From Phytophthora colocasiae (Eukaryota > Oomycota > Peronosporomycetes > Peronosporales > Peronosporaceae): a DNA stretch of 64,000 nucleotides. Positions 11,719-25,523 of this stretch are shown here, piece by piece. A program made the translations under genes and the position numbers. Where the stretch lies: the NCBI GenBank assembly GCA_018806915.1, contig JAGKQI010000058.1, positions 496,001 through 560,000 of the forward strand, in the 5' to 3' direction. Within the stretch, counting starts at the first letter, position 1, and every line of letters begins with the position of its first letter. The notes under the pieces were generated by a model that was given only the letters and a program-made list of their open reading frames with translations, did no database searches and was not told the DNA's origin.

Positions 11719-12462
11719 TCAACCAAATCAGCCCCAAAATAACCTTAACTCTTCACTTTAGACAGTTATTCAATGTTTATTCGAAGATGTCTCCCTCTAA
11801 CTCAACGTTGAAGCCATCTTCGAGATTTGCTAAAACAACGAATTAGCATGTGGTTTAGCCACAACGCTTGCAAGGCACAATACAACCTCGGGAGTAAACA
11901 TGTTTGCTCCCAGCCAGGCACGTGGCTGTCTGACCGCGCATTGGCCAAGCCGACGTACCAACATGACGCTGGTGCGTCGTTACATCCTCCCAGACTTGAC
12001 TTCTCGTTGACGCTTCTTAAAGTCGTCTACGAGAACTTTCCAGTGTGACACGTGTTTGATATCATTTTCGCGGATGTAACTATCGACTAGCGAAAGTTAC
12101 GACTGTCGAGAGCGCAGAGGAAGAACAGCCTGAGCTGTGGTGCGAAGGTCTTGACGGAGGCGAGGGCTGAGACCCGAGGTGATGCTTGAGGAGGAGTAGT
12201 AGCTTACGCCGAAGTTAGCAAAATGGAAAGTGAGATTGAATTGGTCAGAGGTCTAAGAATCCTGGTTCACTACTTTCTTGACTAGCTAGTCCAGTTTTTA
12301 AACGAAGTATTGAACATTCTTGATCGTCCTTGTAGCAAATCTTGAGTATGGATAGGTTAGGCACCATTAGCGGTTCAGGTGAACCGGACCGGGAGCCGAA
12401 CCGTTAAGTATAATAAACGTAATATAAAAAGAGTGATGGTCGTTGTGGTTGAGGATCAACTA

Positions 12463-13662
12463 TTGTGCTTTACACGAGTTTTGGCATACGGATAGCGCCT
12501 CTAAATCAACGACACATCCTAAAAATTTATCCCACAAAGGGACCTAACACAACGTTAAAAATATGTTTTTTTAGACGCTAAAACTTTGCGTGGCTGGTCA
12601 CCTTCTAAGGGTTCTTACCACCCTTGCGTGGCACGCATCAAGCCGTACCTGTCTCGGTACGTATCATACGTTATTTAGTGAGAAGATCGCGTGCCGTGAG
12701 GGTAGTTTTGTATGGCGCTATTACGAATCTCAGCTGCATAAGTAGTCTTTTAGTGAAGGAACGTCGGAATCATACGGGCCAGCTTCACAGCCATATTGGG
12801 CGATTTCACACGCCCGACAACCAGAAGGAACCGCTTTAGAACCACCAAGTAGCGCAATGTTCGTACAACTTCAGCGCATCGACGCTCTTCATGCTGAAAT
12901 CACTCCTACACAAGACAGCCAATATGAGGGGCCGCGTGAATCTGGTCAAAAGGCAAATTGTACGTGTTACATGTCGACAAAATGGAGGCACTATCTCTTT
13001 AGATTTGGATGTTCTAGAGCTTCGAGAGCTGTTGGTTTGCCTCCCTACGACTTGTTCCCGCCTTTTCGACCTAATCTGGACTCAGCAACTCCTGCTGAGA
13101 ACGTTGCTGATGAAGACCACGCAATGCCAATGGAAAACTAAACTAGAATGATTCGAAGCAGCAAAACTATTTGAATAATACATCTCTATTCAGACCAAAT
13201 TTTTATAGCCGCAATGTCCATACAGATTTCCATCATGGATCCATACATTTGCGCATGGCAAGTACGTTTTGCATCAAAACGAAATGCAAGGTGCGTGTGA
13301 TGCGTCAACCAACGCTTTAATAGACCGAATCCTACTTCGATCGGGTTTAGCTGAGGTGAATACGGCGGTAAGAAGAACAGAAGAGCTCCTGTCGAATGGA
13401 TTAGCTCTTCGAACTCTCTATACATGTGGGCTGTTAACTCTGACTGAAGGAGAGTGTTAGAGTAATCTAGACGTTGGTTTGACGCTTTTACTACAGCCAT
13501 TCAACCAAATCAGCCCCAAAATAACCTTAACTCTTCACTTTAGACAGTTATTCAATGTTTATTCGAAGATGTCTCCCTCTAACTCAACGTTGAAGCCATC
13601 TTCGAGATTTGCTAAAACAACGAATTAGCATGTGGTTTAGCCACAACGCTTGCAAGGCACAA
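12463..13662 (-). mobile_element. Tc1/mariner relic, copy 2 (unit 8)
   Basis: Same element and insertion point as copy 1, flanked by TA. It shares with copy 9 a one-base deletion near 13023 and a shorter T run near 13200, although the two lie 13 kb apart. Confidence 0.88.
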
Positions 13663-14244
13663 TACAACCTCGGGAGTAAACATGTTTGCTCCCAGCCAGG
13701 CACGTGGTTGTCTGGCCGCGCATTGGCCAAGCCGACGTACCAACATGACGCTGGTGCGTCGTTACATCCTCCCAGACTTGACTTCTCGTTGACGCTTCTT
13801 AAAGTCGTCTACGAGAACTTTCCAGTGTGACACGTGTTTGATATCATTTTCGCGGATGTAACTATCGACTAGCGAAAGTTACGACTGTCGAGAGCGCAGA
13901 GGAAGAACAGCCTGAGCTGTGGTGCGAAGGTCTTAACGGAGGCGAGGGCTGAGACCCGAGGTGATGCTTGAGGAGGAGTAGTAGCTTACGCCGAAGTTAG
14001 TAAAATGGAAAGTGAGATTGAATTGGTCAGAGGTCTAAGAATCCTGGTTCACTACTTTCTTGACTAGCTAGTCCAGTTTTTAAACGAAGTATTGAACATT
14101 CTTGATCGTCCTTGTAGCAAATCTTGAGTATGGATAGGTTAGGCACCATTAGCGGTTCAGGTGAACCGGACCGGGAGCCGAACCGTTAAGTATAGTAAAC
14201 GTAATATAAAAAGAGTGATGGTCGTTGTGGTTGAGGATCAACTA

Positions 14245-15446
14245 TTGTGCTTTACACGAGTTTTGGCATACGGATAGCGCCTCTAAATCAACGACACATC
14301 CTAAAAATTTATCCCACAAAGGGACCTAACACAACGTTAAAAATATGTTTTTTTAGACGCTAAAACTTTGCGTGGCTGGTCACCTTCTAAGGGTTCTTAC
14401 CACCCTTGCGTGGCACGCATCAAGCCGTACCTTTCTCGGTACGTATCATACGTTATTTAGTGAGAAGATCGCGTGCCGTGAGGGTAGTTTTGTATGGCGC
14501 TATTACGAATCTCAGCTGCATAAGTAGTCTTTTAGTGAAGGAACGTCGGAATCATACGGGCCAGCTTCACAGCCATATTGGGCGATTTCACACGCCCGAC
14601 AACCAGAAGGAACCGCTTTAGAACCACCAAGTAGCGCAATGTTCGTACAACTTCAGCGCATCGACGCTCTTCATGCTGAAATCACTCCTACACAAGACAG
14701 CCAATATGAGGGGCCGCGTGAATCTGGTCAAAAGGCAAATTGTACGTGTTACATGTCGACAAAATGGAGGCACTATCTCTTTAGATTTGGATGTTCTAGA
14801 GCTTCGGAGAGCTGTTGGTTTGCCTCCCTACGACTTGTTCCCGCCTTTTCGACCTAATCTGGACTCAGCAACTCCTGCTGAGAACGTTGCTGATGAAGAC
14901 CACGCAATGCCAATGGAAAACTAAACTAGAATGATTCGAAGCAGCAAAACTATTTGAATAATACATCTCTATTCAGACCAAATTTTTTATAGCCGCAATG
15001 TCCATACAGATTTCCATCATGGATCCATACATTTGCGCATGGCAAGTACGTTTTGCATCAAAACGAAATGCAAGGTGCGTGTGATGCGTCAACCAACGCT
15101 TTAATAGACCGAATCCTACTTCGATCGGGTTTAGCTGAGGTGAATACGGCGGTAAGAAGAACAGAAGAGCTCCTGTCGAATGGATTAGCTCTTCGAACTC
15201 TCTATACATGTGGGCTGTTAACTCTGACTGAAGGAGAGTGTTAGAGTAATCTAGATGTTGGTTTGACGCTTTTACTACAGCCATTCAACCAAATCAGCCC
15301 CAAAATAACCTTAACTCTTCACTTTAGACAGTTATTCAATGTTTATTCGAAGATGTCTCCCTCTAACTCAACGTTGAAGCCATCTTCGAGATTTGCTAAA
15401 ACAACGAATTAGCATGTGGTTTAGCCACAACGCTTGCAAGGCACAA
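14245..15446 (-). mobile_element. Tc1/mariner relic, copy 3 (unit 9)
   Basis: Same element and TA insertion point. The following unit (15651-16230) is an element-free monomer, so a plain unit sits inside the composite block. Confidence 0.88.
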
Positions 15447-16607
15447 TACAACCTCGGGAGTAAACATGTTTGCTCCCAGCCAGGCATGTGGCTGTCTGAC
15501 CGCGCATTGGCCAAGCCGACGTACCAACATGACGCTGGTGCGTCGTTACATCCTCCCAGACTTGACTTCTCGTTGACGCTTCTTAAAGTCGTCTACGAGA
15601 ACTTTCCAGTGTGACACGTGTTTGATATCATTTTCGCGGATGTAACTATCGACTGGCAGAAGTTACGACTGTCGAGAGCGCAGAGGAAGAACAGCCTGAG
15701 CTGTGGTGCGAAGGTCTTGACGGAGGCGAGGGCTGAGACCCGAGGTGATGCTTGAGGAGGAGTAGTAGCTTACGCCGAAGTTAGTAAAATGGAAAGTGAG
15801 ATTGAATTGGTCAGAGGTCTAAGAATCCTGGTTCACTACTTTCTTGACTAGCTAGTCCAGTTTTTAAACGAAGTATTGAACATTCTTGATCGTCCTTGTA
15901 GCAAATCTTGAGTATGGATAGGTTAGGCACCATTAGCGGTTCAGGTGAACCGGACCGGGAGCCGAACCGTTAAGTATAGTAAACGTAATATAAAAAGAGT
16001 GATGGTCGTTGTGGTTGAGGATCAACTACAACCTCGGGAGTAAACATGTTTGCTCCCAGCCAGGCACGTGGCTGTCTGGCCGCGCATTGGCCAAGCCGAC
16101 GTACCAACATGACGCTGGTGCGTCGTTACATCCTCCCAGACTTGACTTCTCGTTGACGCTTCTTAAAGTCGTCTACGAGAACTTTCCAGTGTGACACGTG
16201 TTTGATATCATTTTCGCGGATGTAACTATCGACTAGCGAAAGTTACGACTGTCGAGAGCGCAGAGGAAGAACAGCCTGAGCTGTGGTGCGAAGGTCTTGA
16301 CGGAGGCGAGGGCTGAGACCCGAGGTGATGCTTGAGGAGGAGTAGTAGCTTACGCCGAAGTTAGTAAAATGGAAAGTGAGATTGAATTGGTCAGAGGTCT
16401 AAGAATCCTGGTTCACTACTTTCTTGACTAGCTAGTCCAGTTTTTAAACGAAGTATTGAACATTCTTGATCGTCCTTGTAGCAAATCTTGAGTATGGATA
16501 GGTTAGGCACCATTAGCGGTTCAGGTGAACCGGACCGGAGCCGAACCGTTAAGTATAATAAACGTAATATAAAAAGAGTGATGGTCGTTGTGGTTGAGGA
16601 TCAACTA

Positions 16608-17806
16608 TTGTGCTTTACACGAGTTTTGGCATACGGATAGCGCCTCTAAATCAACGACACATCCTAAAATTTATCCCACAAAGGGACCTAACACAACGTT
16701 AAAAATATGTTTTTTTAGACGCTAAAACTTTGCGTGGCTGGTCACCTTCTAAGGGTTCTTACCACCCTTGCGTGGCACGCATCAAGCCGTACCTTTCTCG
16801 GTACGTATCATACGTTATTTAGTGAGAAGATCGCGTGCCGTGAGGGTAGTTTTGTATGGCGCTATTACGAATCTCAGCTGCATAAGTAGTCTTTTAGTGA
16901 AGGAACGTCGGAATCATACGGGCCAGCTTCACAGCCATATTGGGCGATTTCACGCCCGACAACCAGAAGGAACCGCTTTAGAACCACCAAGTAGCGCAAT
17001 GTTCGTACAACTTCAGCGCATCGACGCTCTTCATGCTGAAATCACTCCTACACAAGACAGCCAATATGAGGGGCCGCGTGAATCTGGTCAAAAGGCAAAT
17101 TGTACGTGTTACATGTCGACAAAATGGAGGCACTATCTCTTTAGATTTGGATGTTCTAGAGCTTCGGAGAGCTGTTGGTTTGCCTCCCTACGACTTGTTC
17201 CCGCCTTTTCGACCTAATCTGGACTCAGCAACTCCTGCTGAGAACGTTGCTGATGAAGACCACGCAATGCCAATGGAAAACTAAACTAGAATGATTCGAA
17301 GCAGCAAAACTATTTGAATAATACATCTCTATTCAGACCAAATTTTTTATAGCCGCAATGTCCATACAGATTTCCATCATGGATCCATACATTTGCGCAT
17401 GGCAAGTACGTTTTGCATCAAAACGAAATGCAAGGTGCGTGTGATGCGTCAACCAACGCTTTAATAGACCGAATCCTACTTCGATCGGGTTTAGCTGAGG
17501 TGAATACGGCGGTAAGAAGAACAGAAGAGCTCCTGTCGAATGGATTAGCTCTTCGAACTCTCTATACATGTGGGCTGTTAACTCTGACTGAAGGAGAGTG
17601 TTAGAGTAATCTAGACGTTGGTTTGACGCTTTTACTACAGCCATTCAACCAAATCAGCCCCAAAATAACCTTAACTCTTCACTTTAGACAGTTATTCAAT
17701 GTTTATTCGAAGATGTCTCCCTCTAACTCAACGTTGAAGCCATCTTCGAGATTTGCTAAAACAACGAATTAGCATGTGGTTTAGCCACAACGCTTGCAAG
17801 GCACAA
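16608..17806 (-). mobile_element. Tc1/mariner relic, copy 4 (unit 11)
   Basis: Same element and TA insertion point. A two-base deletion near 16954 fuses two short plus-strand frames (16768-17217), showing that those frames are not under selection. Confidence 0.88.
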
Positions 17807-18388
17807 TACAACCTCGGGAGTAAACATGTTTGCTCCCAGCCAGGCACGTGGCTGTCTGACCGCGCATTGGCCAAGCCGACGTACCAACATGACGCTGGTG
17901 CGTCGTTACATCCTCCCAGACTTGACTTCTCGTTGACGCTTCTTAAAGTCGTCTACGAGAACTTTCCAGTGTGACACGTGTTTGATATCATTTTCGCGGA
18001 TGTAACTATCGACTAGCGAAAGTTACGACTGTCGAGAGCGCAGAGGAAGAACAGCCTGAGCTGTGGTGCGAAGGTCTTGACGGAGGCGAGGGCTGAGACC
18101 CGAGGTGATGCTTGAGGAGGAGGAGTAGCTTACGCCGAAGTTAGTAAAATGGAAAGTGAGATTGAATTGGTCAGAGGTCTAAGAATCCTGGTTCACTACT
18201 TTCTTGACTAGCTAGTCCAGTTTTTAAACGAAGTATTGAACATTCTTGATCGTCCTTGTAGCAAATCTTGAGTATGGATAGGTTAGGCACCATTAGCGGT
18301 TCAGGTGAACCGGACCGGGAGCCGAACCGTTAAGTATAGTAAACGTAATATAAAAAGAGTGATGGTCGTTGTGGTTGAGGATCAACTA

Positions 18389-19591
18389 TTGTGCTTTACA
18401 CGAGTTTTGGCATACGGATAGCGCCTCTAAATCAACGACACATCCTAAAAATTTATCCCACAAAGGGACCTAACACAACGTTAAAAATATGTTTTTTTTA
18501 GACGCTAAAACTTTGCGTGGCTGGTCACCTTCTAAGGGTTCTTACCACCCTTGCGTGGCACGCATCAAGCCGTACCTTTCTCGGTACGTATCATACGTTA
18601 TTTAGTGAGAAGATCGCGTGCCGTGAGGGTAGTTTTGTATGGCGCTATTACGAATCTCAGCTGCATAAGTAGTCTTTTAGTGAAGGAACGTCGGAATCAT
18701 ACGGGCCAGCTTCACAGCCATATTGGGCGATTTCACACGCCCGACAACCAGAAGGAACCGCTTTAGAACCACCAAGTAGCGCAATGTTCGTACAACTTCA
18801 GCGCATCGACGCTCTTCATGCTGAAATCACTCCTACACAAGACAGCCAATATGAGGGGCCGCGTGAATCTGGTCAAAAGGCAAATTGTACGTGTTACATG
18901 TCGACAAAATGGAGGCACTATCTCTTTAGATTTGGATGTTCTAGAGCTTCGGAGAGCTGTTGGTTTGCCTCCCTACGACTTGTTCCCGCCTTTTCGACCT
19001 AATCTGGACTCAGCAACTCCTGCTGAGAACGTTGCTGATGAAGACCACGCAATGCCAATGGAAAACTAAACTAGAATGATTCGAAGCAGCAAAACTATTT
19101 GAATAATACATCTCTATTCAGACCAAATTTTTTATAGCCGCAATGTCCATACAGATTTCCATCATGGATCCATACATTTGCGCATGGCAAGTACGTTTTG
19201 CATCAAAACGAAATGCAAGGTGCGTGTGATGCGTCAACCAACGCTTTAATAGACCGAATCCTACTTCGATCGGGTTTAGCTGAGGTGAATACGGCGGTAA
19301 GAAGAACAGAAGAGCTCCTGTCGAATGGATTAGCTCTTCGAACTCTCTATACATGTGGGCTGTTAACTCTGACTGAAGGAGAGTGTTAGAGTAATCTAGA
19401 CGTTGGTTTGACGCTTTTACTACAGCCATTCAACCAAATCAGCCCCAAAATAACCTTAACTCTTCACTTTAGACAGTTATTCAATGTTTATTCGAAGATG
19501 TCTCCCTCTAACTCAACGTTGAAGCCATCTTCGAGATTTGCTAAAACAACGAATTAGCATGTGGTTTAGCCACAACGCTTGCAAGGCACAA
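18389..19591 (-). mobile_element. Tc1/mariner relic, copy 5 (unit 12)
   Basis: Same element and TA insertion point, with a longer T run near 18491. Confidence 0.88.
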
Positions 19592-20173
19592 TACAACCTC
19601 GGGAGTAAACATGTTTGCTCCCAGCCAGGCACGTGGCTGTCTGACCGCGCATTGGCCAAGCCGACGTACCAACATGACGCTGGTGCGTCGTTACATCCTC
19701 CCAGACTTGACTTCTCGTTGACGCTTCTTAAAGTCGTCTACGAGAACTTTCCAGTGTGACACGTGTTTGATATCATTTTCGCGGATGTAACTATCGACTA
19801 GCGAAAGTTACGACTGTCGAGAGCGCAGAGGAAGAACAGCCTGAGCTGTGGTGCGAAGGTCTTGACGGAGGCGAGGGCTGAGACCCGAGGTGATGCTTGA
19901 GGAGGAGTAGTAGCTTACGCCGAAGTTAGTAAAATGGAAAGTGAGATTGAATTGGTCAGAGGTCTAAGAATCCTGGTTCACTACTTTCTTGACTAGCTAG
20001 TCCAGTTTTTAAACGAAGTATTGAACATTCTTGATCGTCCTTGTAGCAAATCTTGAGTATGGATAGGTTAGGCACCATTAGCGGTTCAGGTGAACCGGAC
20101 CGGGAGCCGAACCGTTAAGTATAGTAAACGTAATATAAAAAGAGTGATGGTCGTTGTGGTTGAGGATCAACTA

Positions 20174-21375
20174 TTGTGCTTTACACGAGTTTTGGCATAC
20201 GGATAGCGCCTCTAAATCAACGACACATCCTAAAAATTTATCCCACAAAGGGACCTAACACAACGTTAAAAATATGTTTTTTTAGACGCTAAAACTTTGC
20301 GTGGCTGGTCACCTTCTAAGGGTTCTTACCACCCTTGCGTGGCACGCATCAAGCCGTACCTTTCTCGGTACGTATCATACGTTATTTAGTGAGAAGATCG
20401 CGTGCCGTGAGGGTAGTTTTGTATGGCGCTATTACGAATCTCAGCTGCATAAGTAGTCTTTTAGTGAAGGAACGTCGGAATCATACGGGCCAGCTTCACA
20501 GCCATATTGGGCGATTTCACACGCCCGACAACCAGAAGGAACCGCTTTAGAACCACCAAGTAGCGCAATGTTCGTACAACTTCAGCGCATCGACGCTCTT
20601 CATGCTGAAATCACTCCTACACAAGACAGCCAATATGAGGGGCCGCGTGAATCTGGTCAAAAGGCAAATTGTACGTGTTACATGTCGACAAAATGGAGGC
20701 ACTATCTCTTTAGATTTGGATGTTCTAGAGCTTCGGAGAGCTGTTGGTTTGCCTCCCTACGACTTGTTCCCGCCTTTTCGACCTAATCTGGACTCAGCAA
20801 CTCCTGCTGAGAACGTTGCTGATGAAGACCACGCAATGCCAATGGAAAACTAAACTAGAATGATTCGAAGCAGCAAAACTATTTGAATAATACATCTCTA
20901 TTCAGACCAAATTTTTTATAGCCGCAATGTCCATACAGATTTCCATCATGGATCCATACATTTGCGCATGGCAAGTACGTTTTGCATCAAAACGAAATGC
21001 AAGGTGCGTGTGATGCGTCAACCAACGCTTTAATAGACCGAATCCTACTTCGATCGGGTTTAGCTGAGGTGAATACGGCGGTAAGAAGAACAGAAGAGCT
21101 CCTGTCGAATGGATTAGCTCTTCGAACTCTCTATACATGTGGGCTGTTAACTCTGACTGAAGGAGAGTGTTAGAGTAATCTAGACGTTGGTTTGACGCTT
21201 TTACTACAGCCATTCAACCAAATCAGCCCCAAAATAACCTTAACTCTTCACTTTAGACAGTTATTCAATGTTTATTCGAAGATGTCTCCCTCTAACTCAA
21301 CGTTGAAGCCATCTTCGAGATTTGCTAAAACAACGAATTAGCATGTGGTTTAGCCACAACGCTTGCAAGGCACAA
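20174..21375 (-). mobile_element. Tc1/mariner relic, copy 6 (unit 13)
   Basis: Same element and TA insertion point; essentially identical to its neighbours. Confidence 0.88.
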
Positions 21376-21957
21376 TACAACCTCGGGAGTAAACATGTTT
21401 GCTCCCAGCCAGGCACGTGGCTGTCTGACCGCGCATTGGCCAAGCCGACGTACCAACATGACGCTGGTGCGTCGTTACATCCTCCCAGACTTGACTTCTC
21501 GTTGACGCTTCTTAAAGTCGTCTACGAGAACTTTCCAGTGTGACACGTGTTTGATATCATTTTCGCGGATGTAACTATCGACTAGCGAAAGTTACGACTG
21601 TCGAGAGCGCAGAGGAAGAACAGCCTGAGCTGTGGTGCGAAGGTCTTGACGGAGGCAAGGGCTGAGACCCGAGGTGATGCTTGAGGAGGAGTAGTAGCTT
21701 ACGCCGAAGTTAGTAAAATGGAAAGTGAGATTGAATTGGTCAGAGGTCTAAGAATCCTGGTTCACTACTTTCTTGACTAGCTAGTCCAGTTTTTAAACGA
21801 AGTACTGAACATTCTTGATCGTCCTTGTAGCAAATCTTGAGTATGGATAGGTTAGGCACCATTAGCGGTTCAGGTGAACCGGACCGGGAGCCGAACCGTT
21901 AAGTATAATAAACGTAATATAAAAAGAGTGATGGTCGTTGTGGTTGAGGATCAACTA

Positions 21958-23159
21958 TTGTGCTTTACACGAGTTTTGGCATACGGATAGCGCCTCTAAA
22001 TCAACGACACATCCTAAAAATTTATCCCACAAAGGGACCTAACACAACGTTAAAAATATGTTTTTTTAGACGCTAAAACTTTGCGTGGCTGGTCACCTTC
22101 TAAGGGTTCTTACCACCCTTGCGTGGCACGCATCAAGCCGTACCTTTCTCGGTACGTATCATACGTTATTTAGTGAGAAGATCGCGTGCCGTGAGGGTAG
22201 TTTTGTATGGCGCTATTACGAATCTCAGCTGCATAAGTAGTCTTTTAGTGAAGGAACGTCGGAATCATACGGGCCAGCTTCACAGCCATATTGGGCGATT
22301 TCACACGCCCGACAACCAGAAGGAACCGCTTTAGAACCACCAAGTAGCGCAATGTTCGTACAACTTCAGCGCATCGACGCTCTTCATGCTGAAATCACTC
22401 CTACACAAGACAGCCAATATGAGGGGCCGCGTGAATCTGGTCAAAAGGCAAATTGTACGTGTTACATGTCGACAAAATGGAGGCACTATCTCTTTAGATT
22501 TGGATGTTCTAGAGCTTCGGAGAGCTGTTGGTTTGCCTCCCTACGACTTGTTCCCGCCTTTTCGACCTAATCTGGACTCAGCAACTCCTGCTGAGAACGT
22601 TGCTGATGAAGACCACGCAATGCCAATGGAAAACTAAACTAGAATGATTCGAAGCAGCAAAACTATTTGAATAATACATCTCTATTCAGACCAAATTTTT
22701 TATAGCCGCAATGTCCATACAGATTTCCATCATGGATCCATACATTTGCGCATGGCAAGTACGTTTTGCATCAAAACGAAATGCAAGGTGCGTGTGATGC
22801 GTCAACCAACGCTTTAATAGACCGAATCCTACTTCGATCGGGTTTAGCTGAGGTGAATACGGCGGTAAGAAGAACAGAAGAGCTCCTGTCGAATGGATTA
22901 GCTCTTCGAACTCTCTATACATGTGGGCTGTTAACTCTGACTGAAGGAGAGTGTTAGAGTAATCTAGACGTTGGTTTGACGCTTTTACTACAGCCATTCA
23001 ACCAAATCAGCCCCAAAATAACCTTAACTCTTCACTTTAGACAGTTATTCAATGTTTATTCGAAGATATCTCCCTCTAACTCAACGTTGAAGCCATCTTC
23101 GAGATTTGCTAAAACAACGAATTAGCATGTGGTTTAGCCACAACGCTTGCAAGGCACAA
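21958..23159 (-). mobile_element. Tc1/mariner relic, copy 7 (unit 14)
   Basis: Same element and TA insertion point. It carries GATATCTCC near 23066 in place of GATGTCTCC, a change also present in copies 8 and 9. Confidence 0.88.
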
Positions 23160-23741
23160 TACAACCTCGGGAGTAAACATGTTTGCTCCCAGCCAGGCAC
23201 GTGGCTGTCTGACCGCGCATTGGCCAAGCCGACGTACCAACATGACGCTGGTGCGTCGTTACATCCTCCCAGACTTGACTTCTCGTTGACGCTTCTTAAA
23301 GTCGTCTACGAGAACTTTCCAGTGTGACACGTGTTTGATATCATTTTCGCGGATGTAACTATCGACTAGCGAAAGTTACGACTGTCGAGAGCGCAGAGGA
23401 AGAACAGCCTGAGCTGTGGTGCGAAGGTCTTGACGGAGGCAAGGGCTGAGACCCGAGGTGATGCTTGAGGAGGAGTAGTAGCTTACGCCGAAGTTAGTAA
23501 AATGGAAAGTGAGATTGAATTGGTCAGAGGTCTAAGAATCCTGGTTCACTACTTTCTTGACTAGCTAGTCCAGTTTTTAAACGAAGTACTGAACATTCTT
23601 GATCGTCCTTGTAGCAAATCTTGAGTATGGATAGGTTAGGCACCATTAGCGGTTCAGGTGAACCGGACCGGGAGCCGAACCGTTAAGTATAATAAACGTA
23701 ATATAAAAAGAGTGATGGTCGTTGTGGTTGAGGATCAACTA

Positions 23742-24941
23742 TTGTGCTTTACACGAGTTTTGGCATACGGATAGCGCCTCTAAATCAACGACACATCCTA
23801 AAAATTTATCCCACAAAGGGACCTAACACAACGTTAAAAATATGTTTTTTTAGACGCTAAAACTTTGCGTGGCTGGTCACCTTCTAAGGGTTCTTACCAC
23901 CCTTGCGTGGCACGCATCAAGCCGTACCTTTCTCGGTACGTATCATACGTTATTTAGTGAGAAGATCGCGTGCCGTGAGGGTAGTTTTGTATGGCGCTAT
24001 TACGAATCTCAGCTGCATAAGTAGTCTTTAGTGAAGGAACGTCGGAATCATACGGGCCAGCTTCACAGCCATATTGGGCGATTTCACACGCCCGACAACC
24101 AGAAGGAACCGCTTTAGAACCACCAAGTAGCGCAATGTTCGTACAACTTCAGCGCATCGACGCTCTTCATGCTGAAATCACTCCTACACAAGACAGCCAA
24201 TATGAGGGGCCGCGTGAATCTGGTCAAAAGGCAAATTGTACGTGTTACATGTCGACAAAATGGAGGCACTATCTCTTTAGATTTGGATGTTCTAGAGCTT
24301 CGGAGAGCTGTTGGTTTGCCTCCCTACGACTTGTTCCCGCCTTTTCGACCTAATCTGGACTCAGCAACTCCTGCTGAGAACGTTGCTGATGAAGACCACG
24401 CAATGCCAATGGAAAACTAAACTAGAATGATTCGAAGCAGCAAAACTATTTGAATAATACATCTCTATTCAGACCAAATTTTTTATAGCCGCAATGTCCA
24501 TACAGATTTCCATCATGGATCCATACATTTGCGCATGGCAAGTACGTTTTGCATCAAAACGAAATGCAAGGTGCGTGTGATGCGTCAACCAACGCTTTAA
24601 TAGACCGAATCCTACTTCGATCGGGTTTAGCTGAGGTGAATACGGCGGTAAGAAGAACAGAAGAGCTCCTGTCGAATGGATTAGCTCTTCGAACTCTCTA
24701 TACATGTGGGCTGTTAACTCTGACTGAAGGAGAGTGTTAGAGTAATCTAGACGTTGGTTTGACGCTTTACTACAGCCATTCAACCAAATCAGCCCCAAAA
24801 TAACCTTAACTCTTCACTTTAGACAGTTATTCAATGTTTATTCGAAGATATCTCCCTCTAACTCAACGTTGAAGCCATCTTCGAGATTTGCTAAAACAAC
24901 GAATTAGCATGTGGTTTAGCCACAACGCTTGCAAGGCACAA
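23742..24941 (-). mobile_element. Tc1/mariner relic, copy 8 (unit 15)
   Basis: Same element and TA insertion point. A one-base deletion near 24768 opens the transposase fragment further upstream. Confidence 0.88.
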
Positions 24942-25523
24942 TACAACCTCGGGAGTAAACATGTTTGCTCCCAGCCAGGCACGTGGCTGTCTGGCCGCGC
25001 ATTGGCCAAGCCGACGTACCAACATGACGCTGGTGCGTCGTTACATCCTCCCAGACTTGACTTCTCGTTGACGCTTCTTAAAGTCGTCTACGAGAACTTT
25101 CCAGTGTGACACGTGTTTGATATCATTTTCGCGGATGTAACTATCGACTAGCGAAAGTTACGACTGTCGAGAGCGCAGAGGAAGAACAGCCTGAGCTGTG
25201 GTGCGAAGGTCTTGACGGAGGCAAGGGCTGAGACCCGAGGTGATGCTTGAGGAGGAGTAGTAGCTTACGCCGAAGTTAGTAAAATGGAAAGTGAGATTGA
25301 ATTGGTCAGAGGTCTAAGAATCCTGGTTCACTACTTTCTTGACTAGCTAGTCCAGTTTTTAAACGAAGTACTGAACATTCTTGATCGTCCTTGTAGCAAA
25401 TCTTGAGTATGGATAGGTTAGGCACCATTAGCGGTTCAGGTGAACCGGACCGGGAGCCGAACCGTTAAGTATAATAAACGTAATATAAAAAGAGTGATGG
25501 TCGTTGTGGTTGAGGATCAACTA

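Larger units (their letters stand above)
10681..11880 (-). mobile_element. Tc1/mariner relic, copy 1 (unit 7)
   Basis: The element is flanked by TA (10679-10680 and 11881-11882); removing it restores the monomer sequence exactly. Its termini are imperfect inverted repeats, 18 of the first 23 bases matching, starting TTGTGC. TA target duplication and the DDE-type fragment (11407-11718, minus) place it in the IS630-Tc1-mariner superfamily. At 1.2 kb and without the N-terminal transposase half it is non-autonomous. Confidence 0.88.
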
